Assembly: GCA_016707785.1 (NCBI GenBank)
Contig: JADJGZ010000002.1
Coordinates: forward strand, 124,001 to 188,000
Length of the DNA stretch: 64,000 nucleotides
Direction of reading: 5' to 3'
Source of the DNA: Bacteroidales bacterium
Lineage (GTDB): Bacteria; Bacteroidota; Bacteroidia; Bacteroidales; UBA4417
In this document: one piece after another, positions 1 through 8,514 of the stretch
How positions within the stretch are numbered: the first letter of the stretch is position 1
Layout of the letters: each line of letters begins with the position of its first letter
Made by a program: the position numbers and the translations under genes
The notes under the pieces: generated by a model
What the model saw: only the letters and a program-made list of their open reading frames with translations
Told to the model about the DNA's origin: nothing
Databases searched by the model: none

Positions 1-57
1 GAGATCCCCAAAACCGTATCCAATCTTTTCCTTCAGTTTCAGCTTATCTGTTATCAT
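1..57 (-). CDS. sugar:cation symporter, GPH family (N-terminal fragment, cut by window edge)
   Basis: Only the first 19 codons are inside the window: MITDKLKLKEKIGYGFGDL. The lysine-rich start followed by KIGYGFGDL is typical of the N-terminus of glycoside-pentoside-hexuronide:cation symporters (MFS superfamily), which carry disaccharides across the inner membrane. The ATG at 57-55 overlaps the TGA of the GH130 gene at 56-54 (ATGA), so the two are probably translationally coupled. In Bacteroides mannan loci a symporter of this kind sits beside the GH26 mannanase and the mannosyl-glucose phosphorylase and imports mannobiose; the same job is inferred here. The identity rests on a short peptide plus context. 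Confidence 0.7.
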   Translation of the reverse strand, partial: MITDKLKLKEKIGYGFGDL

Positions 58-1232
58 TTCCCAAGATATGACCTGTTATGTTCAACCATTTCCTTCACTG
101 TATTCATGGATGTAGCAGAGCGATATCCGTCTGTCCGGCTATTCAGGCAATAGTCGGTGAGCCGGTTAATGGCAGAAACGGCTACATGAAGCCGTGTATC
201 GGAAGAGGCGTAATAAATATAGACAGTTCCATCCTCATCCGCGATCCAGCCGTTTGAAAAGAGCACATTTGACACATCTCCAACCCGTTCATCACCTTCG
301 GGGGCAAGGAAATATCCTCCCGGCTGGGCAATGATCCTGTCGGGTTCTTCGAGAGAGGTCATGAACATATATAACACATATCGAAGTCCTGCAGCACAGC
401 CTCTTACACCATGGGCAAGATGAAGCCAGCCGTTGGCGGTTTTTATGGGAGCCGGGCCCAATCCATTTTTCAATTCCTTAATGGTATGGTATTTCCGGTG
501 ATCAATAACCTTTTCCTGATTGATTTGTGCATTGGTGATATCGTCAATAAGTGCCCAGCCAATAGCTCCACCGGCTCCGGCTTCAATAAAACCATCCTGG
601 GGACGGGTGTACAATGCATACTTGCCATTCACAAATTCAGGATGCAGTACCACATTTCTTTGCTGATGGGCAGATTTCAAATCAGGAAGCCGCTCCCAGG
701 ATTCCAGGTCGTGGCTCCTGATGATTCCTGCGGAGGCTTTCGCTGAAAATTCGTCACCAGCCGGGGCGGAAGGGTCTTTTCTTTCAGAACAAAAGACTCC
801 GTAAATCCACCCGTCTTCATGCGCCGTGAGCCTGATGTCGTAAACATTTGTTTCCGGATTATCGGATTCTGGTAAAATGAGCGGCAGTTCCCTGAATCTG
901 AAATTATCGATACCATTTTCACTTTCGGCAACAGCAAAGAAGGATTTCCTGTCACTTCCTTCTACACGGGCAACAAGCACATATTTATTCCTGAATTTGA
1001 TAGCACCGGCATTAAAAACAGCATTAATTCCGAAGCGTTCCAGGAAATTCGGATTTGTGGTGGGATCGAAATCGTACCGCCAAATCAGTGGAGCATGCGC
1101 TGCTGTGAGGATGGGATTTTCACATCGGTTAAAAATTCCATTACCGGGTTCAATAATTTTGTTTTTCCTGCTAAGGAGTGATTCCTGTAGTTCTGACAGA
1201 ATCAATACCCTTTCCTGGTAATCTTTATTCAT
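54..1232 (-). CDS. GH130 4-O-beta-D-mannosyl-D-glucose phosphorylase
   Basis: 392 aa, no signal peptide, so cytoplasmic. GH130 enzymes cleave beta-mannosides with phosphate; the GH130_1 type converts mannosyl-glucose plus phosphate to mannose-1-phosphate and glucose. The five-bladed propeller motifs are present: FGINAVFNAGAI near residue 67, VARVEGSDRKSFF near 88, and NVYDIRLT near 129, where Asp132 lines up with the general acid of the Bacteroides fragilis enzyme. The length fits the family. The gene lies 23 bp downstream of the GH26 gene and overlaps the symporter start by 4 bp. The usual partner, a cellobiose/mannobiose 2-epimerase, is not in the window and may follow the symporter. Subfamily assignment is by resemblance only. 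Confidence 0.9.
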   Translation of the reverse strand: MNKDYQERVLILSELQESLLSRKNKIIEPGNGIFNRCENPILTAAHAPLIWRYDFDPTTNPNFLERFGINAVFNAGAIKFRNKYVLVARVEGSDRKSFFAVAESENGIDNFRFRELPLILPESDNPETNVYDIRLTAHEDGWIYGVFCSERKDPSAPAGDEFSAKASAGIIRSHDLESWERLPDLKSAHQQRNVVLHPEFVNGKYALYTRPQDGFIEAGAGGAIGWALIDDITNAQINQEKVIDHRKYHTIKELKNGLGPAPIKTANGWLHLAHGVRGCAAGLRYVLYMFMTSLEEPDRIIAQPGGYFLAPEGDERVGDVSNVLFSNGWIADEDGTVYIYYASSDTRLHVAVSAINRLTDYCLNSRTDGYRSATSMNTVKEMVEHNRSYLGK

Positions 1233-1255
1233 TGGATTCTTTTAAGTTCATCTTT

Positions 1256-2362
1256 TCAATTCAGGTCTTTTCGGAAGAGCGTCTCCGGAAAAGAATATAA
1301 TTTGAGGAAGTCCTTTTCACTGGGGTGTCCGGGATAGGGCATATAATAGTGATTCGGACGGTTGGCAGCATTTCTCCAGAAAAGTACATAAGAGAGTCTG
1401 AAATCCTTAATGGTGGGCCAAAGTACGTTGGTCCACCACAAAGAATCAGGAATCTGCTCATAACCCATTTCTGTGATGGCCGGGATTTTACCTGTTTTAC
1501 GAGCTGCTTCTTCAAGGAAACTAAGCTTCTGCTTTACCAGGGCCATAAATTCATCATTTTTCATTTTCGGAGATTGATAGAAATCAAATCCGATCATATC
1601 TACATAATTATTCCCCGGGTAACGGTCGAGAAACCCTTCGCAACTATTGAAATTATCCGCATTGGAATAGACGGTAATGATATTATGTACCTCTTTAATT
1701 TGAAGGAGGTAATTGATGGTAAAGATGTAGAGTTGTTTGAATTCGTCTGAAGAGCAGTGGGCTTTCCCCCACCAGAACCAGTCTCCTTCAAGTTCATGAA
1801 AGGGCCTGAATAATACGGGGATAGGCTTACCATTCTCATCCGTCAGGCTTTTTAAAAACGATGCAAGTTTATCAAGCCATTCAGTATAGAGGATATTTTT
1901 AGCATTTCCCGGAAGGATACTTTTTACTGCCCCGGGATCGGATATATCCCAGGAGCTCCCCCCTGTTAAAGGGTTATTGCAATGCCAGCTATACTGGTTG
2001 ATGCCACCCATGTTATGCACTGTAAGGGCAAACTCCTGCATCTGAAGAAATGAAACAGAATCCAGGTTATACGCTGATCCGGTTTCGATATGACCCAGGT
2101 CCCAACCGAAAACTGCAGGATAATCACCAAGAATCCTGAACACATCTGATTGTCCGGAAGGGTATTTCCAACCTATTCCATAAGCCAGGTCATCCTGGTG
2201 GCCAAACATGATGCCTTTTTGGGTAGTTGATATTAATTTCTTATAAAGCTGTTGAGTTTCAGTTGTAGCTTTTTTATCTGCCAATGTATTTACACCCTGA
2301 GCCTGGAGGAAACCTGAATAAAGCAGGACACTGGAAAGGATAAAACATAGCATTATTTTCAT
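1256..2362 (-). CDS. GH26 endo-beta-1,4-mannanase, secreted
   Basis: 368 aa with a signal peptide ending near AQ at residue 22 and no lipobox, so periplasmic or secreted. GH26 hallmarks: FGHQDD near 53-58, WDLGHIE near 87, QYSWHCNNP near 123, RPFHELEGDWFWW with the acid/base Glu190, and ITEMGY with the nucleophile Glu298. GH26 enzymes cut beta-1,4-mannan; Bacteroidetes ManA-type members release mannobiose, which suits the neighbouring GH130 and symporter. It lies 75 bp downstream of a GH5 mannanase on the same strand, so two mannanase families are expressed together. The family call is firm; exact chain specificity is inferred. Confidence 0.93.
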   Translation of the reverse strand: MKIMLCFILSSVLLYSGFLQAQGVNTLADKKATTETQQLYKKLISTTQKGIMFGHQDDLAYGIGWKYPSGQSDVFRILGDYPAVFGWDLGHIETGSAYNLDSVSFLQMQEFALTVHNMGGINQYSWHCNNPLTGGSSWDISDPGAVKSILPGNAKNILYTEWLDKLASFLKSLTDENGKPIPVLFRPFHELEGDWFWWGKAHCSSDEFKQLYIFTINYLLQIKEVHNIITVYSNADNFNSCEGFLDRYPGNNYVDMIGFDFYQSPKMKNDEFMALVKQKLSFLEEAARKTGKIPAITEMGYEQIPDSLWWTNVLWPTIKDFRLSYVLFWRNAANRPNHYYMPYPGHPSEKDFLKLYSFPETLFRKDLN

Positions 2363-2437
2363 GGAATTGGCTTTAAATGATGACCAGGCTTCTGGAAGGT
2401 TTCAAAAATTGAGTGATAAAAGAAAGAATCGGAATGG

Positions 2438-3763
2438 TTATTTGACCTTTTTTAATACTTCCGATATTTTCTGATTGAATACATTGATCAATGGTATCGT
2501 GGAATCAGTATTGAAGACAGAGTTTAGGCCCTGTTCCTCATTAGGAGGATCACCTACATAATCATCATTAGGTTGCCAGTAAAGGTTTGAGGGGCGGCCT
2601 TCTCCACCCATTCCCCAGAAATTGCATCCGGCTAAAACATCCTTGGTTTTAGCATGTTCCACCACCTGCATGAAGGCATTTCTATAATATTCGTCACGAG
2701 CATTTGTTGTTTCACTTAACTGGTAACCATGAAAATCCCTGGGAAGGCCAAATTCTTCCAGGACAATAGGTTTGTTCAGTTTTCGTGCCACCTTTATGTG
2801 TCGTTGCATGTATTGATTTGTGCTATCGATGCTCAATTGCAGGGTGCCGCTGATATTTTTAATATCGAGCCAGCTCCAGTTTTTAGGCCAGATATGCATG
2901 GTGAGGTAATCGACATTAGGATCCGCATGGATTTGTTCAAAATATTCGAGTGATTTTTCGCAGCCATGCTGGCCCTCTGTACCTGTGGTAACAAGGTGGT
3001 TTGGATCCAGTTGTTTGATATATGCTGCTACATCACTGATCCATGCCTTGAGTGCAGGAAGATTTTCAGTAGAAAAAGCCCGTGGCTCATTACCGATTTC
3101 CCAGGTCATGATTGCCGGGTCATTTATGTACTTAAGTCCGCTGTAACGATTCGTCCTGCTGAGGATAAAAGTGATGAAATCCTTGTATTGCTTCTTGCAG
3201 TTCTCACAATTCATAAACTGTCCGGAGAATTGCATAAACTCCTGCCAGGTATTGGGTTTTACCATTGGATAGGGGATTTTTCCGTACCCGTTCCAATTGA
3301 GGTATTGAGCAAATCCTCCTGACCAGTCCCAACTGTTGTTTAGGAAAAGAATGGCTTTCATTTCACGTTTTCCTAACTCAGCCATCAGATAATCCAGTCC
3401 ATCAAGCATATCTTCATTATACACTCCCGGTGAGATTTGTAAAACCGGGGTAACGCGGAAAGGCTCGCCAGCGGGGCCTTCTGCACCTACCTGAATCCTC
3501 AGGTTATCAATTCCGCATTGCTTCATGAAATCAAGTTCCCTTTCCAGGCGTGGCCGGTCGCCGGTAGGAGAAGCCAGGATCGTTCCGTACCAGTAGTTTG
3601 CCCCTATATAGTAATAGGGCTTCCCTTCCAGTTGAAATGTATGGTCATTGATGCTGATGAATGAATGATCCTGGGCTTTCAGCGAAAGAATGGAGAAAAG
3701 AAGTAATCCGGTTATCAAAAGCCATTTCATCATAAATACAAGGTTAAGCAATAACTTTGTCAA
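2438..3763 (-). CDS. GH5 (GH5_7-like) endo-beta-mannanase, secreted
   Basis: 441 aa from the first ATG. A start at Met11 or Met12 (3733/3730) gives a cleaner signal peptide (MMKWLLITGLLLFSILSLKAQ), so the first ten residues are doubtful. The (beta/alpha)8 motifs are plain: GANYWYG near 54, NLRIQ near 87, WEIGNEPRAF with acid/base Glu226, TMHIWPKNWSW near 288, and VLEEFGLPRD with nucleophile Glu337. This arrangement resembles subfamily GH5_7 mannanases. No T9SS tail and no lipobox. It is the first gene of a unit (GH5, GH26, GH130, symporter) with a promoter-like element about 100 bp upstream and an AraC-family regulator divergently placed. Confidence 0.88.
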   Translation of the reverse strand: MTKLLLNLVFMMKWLLITGLLLFSILSLKAQDHSFISINDHTFQLEGKPYYYIGANYWYGTILASPTGDRPRLERELDFMKQCGIDNLRIQVGAEGPAGEPFRVTPVLQISPGVYNEDMLDGLDYLMAELGKREMKAILFLNNSWDWSGGFAQYLNWNGYGKIPYPMVKPNTWQEFMQFSGQFMNCENCKKQYKDFITFILSRTNRYSGLKYINDPAIMTWEIGNEPRAFSTENLPALKAWISDVAAYIKQLDPNHLVTTGTEGQHGCEKSLEYFEQIHADPNVDYLTMHIWPKNWSWLDIKNISGTLQLSIDSTNQYMQRHIKVARKLNKPIVLEEFGLPRDFHGYQLSETTNARDEYYRNAFMQVVEHAKTKDVLAGCNFWGMGGEGRPSNLYWQPNDDYVGDPPNEEQGLNSVFNTDSTIPLINVFNQKISEVLKKVK

Positions 3764-3861
3764 TAATGCTGACCCAATTATTACTCTTGGACCAGGTTTT
3801 ATTCATTCCAGGAAAATCCGAAATAATTCAACAGATTCCTTAGGGGAATCGTAATATGATT

Positions 3862-3890
3862 CAAAGGTAGGCAGAAGGATGATTTTTCAA
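3862..3890 (-). promoter_or_regulatory. Bacteroidetes-type promoter for the mannanase unit
   Basis: On the minus strand TACCTTTG (3869-3862) matches the TAnnTTTG -7 consensus, with TTG (3890-3888) 18 bp upstream in the -33 position. This would start transcription about 90 bp before the first ATG of the GH5 mannanase gene (about 120 bp before Met12). Confidence 0.6.
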
Positions 3891-4104
3891 TTATATCATT
3901 TTTTTAAATCATGGTATTATAATGACCTCTTTAAAGTCTGATGAGAAATGTATTATTATACTCATTATTAATACTATTTTATCTTCTTTATTAAAATAAT
4001 ATCAATCTTTGAAAAGTCATTATTTTTTACTGGTTGATTATTAGTGTGTTATGCAGTTACTTTATTAATACAATATTAACAGAATCATATATTAACAGTG
4101 ATAT

Positions 4105-4112
4105 TAGTTTTG
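4105..4112 (+). promoter_or_regulatory. -7 element TAGTTTTG upstream of araC-family gene
   Basis: TAGTTTTG matches TAnnTTTG and lies 56 bp before the ATG at 4168. No clear -33 TTG at the usual distance. The leader that follows contains TTAACCCTAA 11 bp before the start codon instead of a Shine-Dalgarno site. Confidence 0.5.
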
Positions 4113-4167
4113 CATATACTATATTTGAGTCTGTTTTCGTCAGTTATTAACCCTAAATGATAGCATC

Positions 4168-5049
4168 ATGCGCGACAACATTCTCAGGGAAATAACGCCT
4201 CTTACTCAGGGGGATTGTTTTACTATGTTCACCCGAAAGAAAGCTGCCTTTGATTTTCCCTTGCATTATCATGAAGATATAGAATTGAATCTTATTCTCA
4301 ATGGAGCCGGTGCAAAACGATTGATCGGGGATCATATGGAAGAGATAGGGGATTATGAACTTGTGATGATTGGCCCTAATCTTCAGCATGCGTGGTTTGG
4401 GGAAGGATTTAAGGAGAATCAGATTACAGAAGTTACTCTTCAGTTTCACAAGGACTTCCTGGATGAGAAATTCCTTTATCGGAATCAACTTAGATTCATA
4501 AGGATCATGATTGAAAAGTCAAGCCGTGGTATCTTATTCTCAAATCATACTACAAAGCTATTGGCTCCAAGAATAATGGACCTGGGTAAAAAGCAGGGCT
4601 TTGATTCCGTCCTGGAATTATTGTCGATTCTGCACGACCTTTCTGTTTCCCGAAATTACCGGTTACTATCTGACATGTCCTTTAATAATACTGAAAAGCT
4701 TTCTTTTAATAGTCGGCGCATTGATAAGGTAATGACCTATTCGAGACTGAATTTCCAGAAACAGATTTCATTATCAGAGGTGGCCCGGATAACGAATATG
4801 ACAGAATCGGCATTTAGTCGGTTCTTCAAACTCAGAACGGGAATGACATTCATTGACAGCCTGATTGAGATTCGGCTGGGTCATGCTTCACGAAGCCTTA
4901 TTGAAACAACGGAATCCATTTCCGAAATCGCCTATAATTGTGGCTTTAATAACATATCCAATTTCAACAGGATCTTCAAAAAGAAGAAGGGTTGTACGCC
5001 TAAAGAATTAAGGGAAAGCTACGATCAGGGGAGCAGGGTGTTCGTTTAA
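4168..5049 (+). CDS. AraC-family transcriptional regulator
   Basis: 293 aa, cytoplasmic. The N-terminal half is cupin-like (FPLHYHEDIELNLILNG near residue 30, then a GPNLQHAWF turn near 69), the ligand-sensing type found in AraC/XylS regulators. The C-terminal ~100 residues hold two helix-turn-helix motifs: SLSEVARITNMTESAFSRFF near 207 and ISEIAYNCGFNNISNFNRIF near 252, ending KKGCTPKELR. It is the only regulator in the locus; there is no hybrid two-component or ECF/anti-sigma pair. Its divergent placement between the two carbohydrate-gene blocks suggests it controls one or both. The last 24 bp of its reading frame region recur 112 bp downstream (see the repeat entry). Confidence 0.93.
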   Translation: MRDNILREITPLTQGDCFTMFTRKKAAFDFPLHYHEDIELNLILNGAGAKRLIGDHMEEIGDYELVMIGPNLQHAWFGEGFKENQITEVTLQFHKDFLDEKFLYRNQLRFIRIMIEKSSRGILFSNHTTKLLAPRIMDLGKKQGFDSVLELLSILHDLSVSRNYRLLSDMSFNNTEKLSFNSRRIDKVMTYSRLNFQKQISLSEVARITNMTESAFSRFFKLRTGMTFIDSLIEIRLGHASRSLIETTESISEIAYNCGFNNISNFNRIFKKKKGCTPKELRESYDQGSRVFV

Positions 5050-5162
5050 TAAATGGGTTGAGTGGAATAGGTTATGGGCATGGGCTGGAAGGATGATCTT
5101 TTTTCACCGCAAGGACGCAAGGAAGGCGCTAAGACGCAAGGGGAGCAGGGTGTTCGTTTAAT
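5027..5162 (+). repeat. 24-bp duplication of the araC 3' end
   Basis: The 24 bases 5027-5050, covering the last seven codons and the stop of the AraC gene, are repeated exactly at 5139-5162. The second copy sits directly after the first of two GACGCAAGG-type units, so the duplication and the repeat units may have arisen together. Confidence 0.85.
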
Positions 5163-5219
5163 CTTTATTCGCTCTGTTCATTTTACCGCTAGGACGCAAG
5201 GGGGGCGCAAAGACGCTAA
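5105..5219. repeat. two copies of a GACGC-rich intergenic repeat
   Basis: Copy A (about 5106-5139) begins ACCGCAAGGACGCAAGG and copy B (about 5185-5218) begins ACCGCTAGGACGCAAGG; both continue with GGCGC, then AAGACGC. They differ at only a few positions over 34 bp. Units of the form 'accgcaaagacgcaaag' are a known kind of dispersed intergenic repeat in Bacteroidota and other environmental genomes. They lie between two convergent genes. Function unknown. Confidence 0.75.
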
Positions 5220-5287
5220 TGAAGGAAAGGTTCAGAGGGGATGAAAAAATCGGGGAGGGAACTAAAAAAGTTGAATATCAAAAAAGC

Positions 5288-7279
5288 TTATTCTTTTACG
5301 AGCAGGCAGGTTTCACGGCCTGATGGCGATGTGAGGCAACAGATGTAGATGCCGCTTCCAGCTTCTGCCCCGGTTGCAAAACGGCCATTCCATGCGATTT
5401 TATTTACCCCTTTGCACAGGAAACCTGTTTCCACTACACAGCATTTCACTCCGCAGGCATTAAAAATTTCGACTGTAACCTCTTCCGCTGCAGGCAGAGC
5501 AAAGGTGATTGTTGTCAGGTTCTTCATTGGATTTGGTGCAACGCCAAGATGAAAGGGTTTATATTCTGCTAACCTTTCGAATCCCAGGGTGCCATTCTCT
5601 CTAACAATGGCAGTATCGAGATTTGTAATGGTAATATTATCAAACCAGATTTTATTTCCACTCGTGCCACCATATTCAGTAGAGAATTCAAACTTGTCTA
5701 AGGCAGCCCAATCAAATTTTCCTTCGGCATTAAACCAGGATCCGTTATCCCATGACCCGCTTTCAACAAATTCAGAAAGAGGGATATGCACATGATGCCA
5801 GCGGTTGTCCCAGGCTGCCCGGCTGGCATCAATCGTGACCCCAATGCGCCAGGGATGGTCATTGGGGTCTTCAGTTTTTGTATCCAGGAATCTTGCATCA
5901 AATTTGATATCTGTTTCATTCCCTCTTACCATGAAATCAAGGGCATACCCATTTTCAACCAGCCAGGAGAAATCCCGATCAGGGAGAAAATCAAACCCTA
6001 AAGCATTGTATTGACTAAATCCTTTCCATTCGAGGCAATACTGGTTATTATTGGGTAATAAGGAAGAATAAAAGTCGATAGTCCCGGCAGAATAACTATT
6101 ATTCACTAAGTTGATCTCAATATAATCGGAATACACCTTCATTCCAGTGGTATCGGGTATCATCGACCAGGAGGTCTGAGGCGGGACATTAAAGCCCAAT
6201 CCCTGTAATAATGATATATTCAGATCATGATTAAACATTTGATTGGATCCTTTTTTGAATAAACCAAAACCACCCTGGTAATCCCATGTTGTCCAGGGGA
6301 TATCGTTTTCCTCCAGGTATTCCCTTACGACCTGGTACCAGTAAACCCTGTCGGAGGTGTCACAATTGGGGATATACACTCCGAATTCACCGCAAAAAAC
6401 CTTGACATTCCTGCTGTTTCTGAAATTGATGGCATAATCGATCAGCGATTTCACTTTTGCCACAGTACCATCAACAGGGTAATTGTTCAGGGCTGATTCC
6501 ACCCAGGTGCCCAGTAAATCGTTTGGACAAGGTGGCATGGTCAGCGGATCGTATGGAAATGGAACACCCGATAGTGAAGCCATTGAGGGCGTATTCCAGG
6601 TGGCTCCCTGGTGAGTAAACATAAATGGGTCGTAAAAATGGAAGGTATATAGCAGGTTGGTATCAGCATATGCCGGCAGATTCTGAAGTTCGGAATAGGT
6701 ATTGTAGCCCGATCCTCCCACAACAATGGTGTGTTTTGTATCAACAAGCCTGATGGCATCAATTACATTTTTTTGAATGATACCCCAGGCCTGGGTTGAT
6801 ATTCCATGGGGTTCGTTCAATACTTCATACAGGATATAATTACTCCTGTCTTTGTAATGAGCAGCCATTTGAGGCCAGACTTTCTTGAGAACGGTTTCAA
6901 CCTGTGGTGAGGTATTCACTGATGGGTCAAAACTATGGTCATCGAGGATCAGGTACATTTGAAGTTGCTCCGACCATGTTACCACTGAATCAAGGAAGCT
7001 GAAAAAGAGCGGATTCAGGGTATAATCGGGGCCGCCGGAACTCATTTCATGCAGACTGATGGGTAGACGGATCACATCACAACCCAGACTCTTGATATTG
7101 ACCAGGTCTTGTTTGGTGTATTTGGTAAATTGAATTTCGCCGGGGCTATTCACCTGGAACCAGCCGGTAAGATTGACCCCTTTGCTGAACGGAGCCTGGG
7201 CTGTGCTGCTGAATGCAAGAAGAAATACATTCAGGAACAATACAATTGTTTTGAAGTTTCTCATGGCAAAATATCTCAT
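5288..7279 (-). CDS. T9SS-secreted GH5 glycoside hydrolase with C-terminal carbohydrate-binding-like domain
   Basis: 663 aa; Met6 (7264) is an alternative start. Signal peptide to about residue 28, then a GH5 domain (30-380) opening GVNLTGWF, with RLPIS near 71, YEVLNEPHG (acid/base Glu156), YTFHFYDPF near 211 and VFCGEFGVY (nucleophile Glu298). Residues ~385-560 form a beta-rich module (FDFLPDRDFSWLVENGYALD, then HHVHIPLSEF and KIWFDNITI) resembling CBM11/CBM4-like jelly rolls. Residues ~580-663 (VAPNPMKNLTTITF ... AGSGIYICCL) are a T9SS type A sorting domain, so the enzyme is exported across the outer membrane. It is the most distal enzyme of the SusCD-led block, after GH27 (33-bp gap). It is probably the endo-acting beta-glucanase, xyloglucanase or mannanase that starts attack outside the cell; the GH5 subfamily could not be settled by eye. 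Confidence 0.87.
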   Translation of the reverse strand: MRYFAMRNFKTIVLFLNVFLLAFSSTAQAPFSKGVNLTGWFQVNSPGEIQFTKYTKQDLVNIKSLGCDVIRLPISLHEMSSGGPDYTLNPLFFSFLDSVVTWSEQLQMYLILDDHSFDPSVNTSPQVETVLKKVWPQMAAHYKDRSNYILYEVLNEPHGISTQAWGIIQKNVIDAIRLVDTKHTIVVGGSGYNTYSELQNLPAYADTNLLYTFHFYDPFMFTHQGATWNTPSMASLSGVPFPYDPLTMPPCPNDLLGTWVESALNNYPVDGTVAKVKSLIDYAINFRNSRNVKVFCGEFGVYIPNCDTSDRVYWYQVVREYLEENDIPWTTWDYQGGFGLFKKGSNQMFNHDLNISLLQGLGFNVPPQTSWSMIPDTTGMKVYSDYIEINLVNNSYSAGTIDFYSSLLPNNNQYCLEWKGFSQYNALGFDFLPDRDFSWLVENGYALDFMVRGNETDIKFDARFLDTKTEDPNDHPWRIGVTIDASRAAWDNRWHHVHIPLSEFVESGSWDNGSWFNAEGKFDWAALDKFEFSTEYGGTSGNKIWFDNITITNLDTAIVRENGTLGFERLAEYKPFHLGVAPNPMKNLTTITFALPAAEEVTVEIFNACGVKCCVVETGFLCKGVNKIAWNGRFATGAEAGSGIYICCLTSPSGRETCLLVKE

Positions 7280-7312
7280 ATTAAAGAGGTTAACAATGAT
7301 TGATTGGGATCT

Positions 7313-8509
7313 TTATTCAGAAAGCCGAAGAAATATTACATCGTGAGAGGGAATGACCGCCTTCAAAGGTACTGCAGTGGTACCAGCTGATTTGTGCTGC
7401 CATACATCCCTGATTTTATACTCATGACTATCGAATTCAAAATTCTTTCCGGATAGGGCATCCCGAACCGGATAATGCTTCCAGTCGAAATTAACGGGCA
7501 GGTCTTCATCTCCCCTGTTGAGAAAGCAAATAGCTATCTCATTATTGCTTAAGGGTTTGGCATATACCTGTAGGTTGCCAAAATCGAGGTATTTAAAACA
7601 CTGAATTCCAAGGGCATCCTGATCAATGGCAATTGCCTCCCTGTTGGTAAGAATTTCGAGTGTTTCCTTTGACACCGACCTCAGGTCATTCCCTGCAATG
7701 AGTGGGGCTGCAAGCATACACCAAAGTGAAAAGTGCGCCCTGTCTTCACTCAATGTCATTCCATTTCCTACTTCCATCATATCAGGATCATTCCAGTGGC
7801 CCGGGCCTGCATACTTCCTCAGGTCCTTTTGCTTATCGAGAATCTGAAGCACCCCCAGTGATGACCAGTTTCCATATCCTTTCTCGCAGTTGAAACAGTT
7901 GGCAATATCACCGGTTGTCCGCCACATATGCCCGACATCCTTTGCCCAAAGCCAGGGTTTATTATCACCCCATTCGCAAATACTGAACAGAATCGGCCTT
8001 CCGGCATCGTGAAGGGCATCCCGCATGGTTTTATAGGCATTTTCGGCATTGATTCCGGTGGTATTACACCAATCATATTTCAGGTAATCGATTCCCCATG
8101 AGGCATAGGTGATGGCATCCTGGTATTCATGTCCGTGACTTCCCGGTTTACCTCCGCAGGTCTGGGTTCCTGCATCGGAATAAATTCCAAGTTTAAGTCC
8201 TTTTGAGTGAACATAATCGGAAAGGGCTTTCATTCCTGAAGGAAACCTTATCGGATCAGGATGAATAAAACCAAGGCTGTCGCGGCTTCCATGCCAGCAA
8301 TCATCAATATTGATATACTCATACCCTGCAGCTCCCATTCCGGTTGACACCATGGCATCTGCTGTTTTCCGGATGAGATCCTCATTAATTTCACAACCAA
8401 ACTTATTCCAGCTGTTCCATCCCATAGGAGGGGTTTGTGCAAGATCATATTTTTGAGCTGAAAGGCCCTGGCAGAGGAGGATAAAGGCAATTATTACAGA
8501 TATTTTCAT
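7313..8509 (-). CDS. GH27 alpha-galactosidase
   Basis: 398 aa, signal peptide to about residue 19 (SAQ). GH27 hallmarks in order: TPPMGWNSWNKFGC near 26, INIDDCW near 66, LKLGIYSDAGTQTCGG near 105, YLKYDWCN with nucleophile Asp146, and MWRTTGDI with acid/base Asp201, then a short beta-sandwich C-terminus. It removes alpha-1,6-galactose side chains from galactomannan or galactoglucomannan oligosaccharides in the periplasm. Only 5 bp separate it from the upstream GH2 stop, consistent with one operon. Confidence 0.93.
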   Translation of the reverse strand: MKISVIIAFILLCQGLSAQKYDLAQTPPMGWNSWNKFGCEINEDLIRKTADAMVSTGMGAAGYEYINIDDCWHGSRDSLGFIHPDPIRFPSGMKALSDYVHSKGLKLGIYSDAGTQTCGGKPGSHGHEYQDAITYASWGIDYLKYDWCNTTGINAENAYKTMRDALHDAGRPILFSICEWGDNKPWLWAKDVGHMWRTTGDIANCFNCEKGYGNWSSLGVLQILDKQKDLRKYAGPGHWNDPDMMEVGNGMTLSEDRAHFSLWCMLAAPLIAGNDLRSVSKETLEILTNREAIAIDQDALGIQCFKYLDFGNLQVYAKPLSNNEIAICFLNRGDEDLPVNFDWKHYPVRDALSGKNFEFDSHEYKIRDVWQHKSAGTTAVPLKAVIPSHDVIFLRLSE

Positions 8510-8514
8510 ATTGT

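Larger units (their letters stand above)
3764..4167. other. divergent intergenic region between mannan unit and AraC gene
   Basis: 404 bp, very AT-rich, separating the minus-strand mannan unit from the plus-strand regulator gene. It contains one TAnnTTTG element for each direction (listed separately) and no ORF of note. The AT-rich core 3890-4100 has no strong hairpin. It is the natural place for binding sites of the adjacent AraC-type protein, but no convincing pair of direct repeats was found by eye. Confidence 0.7.
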
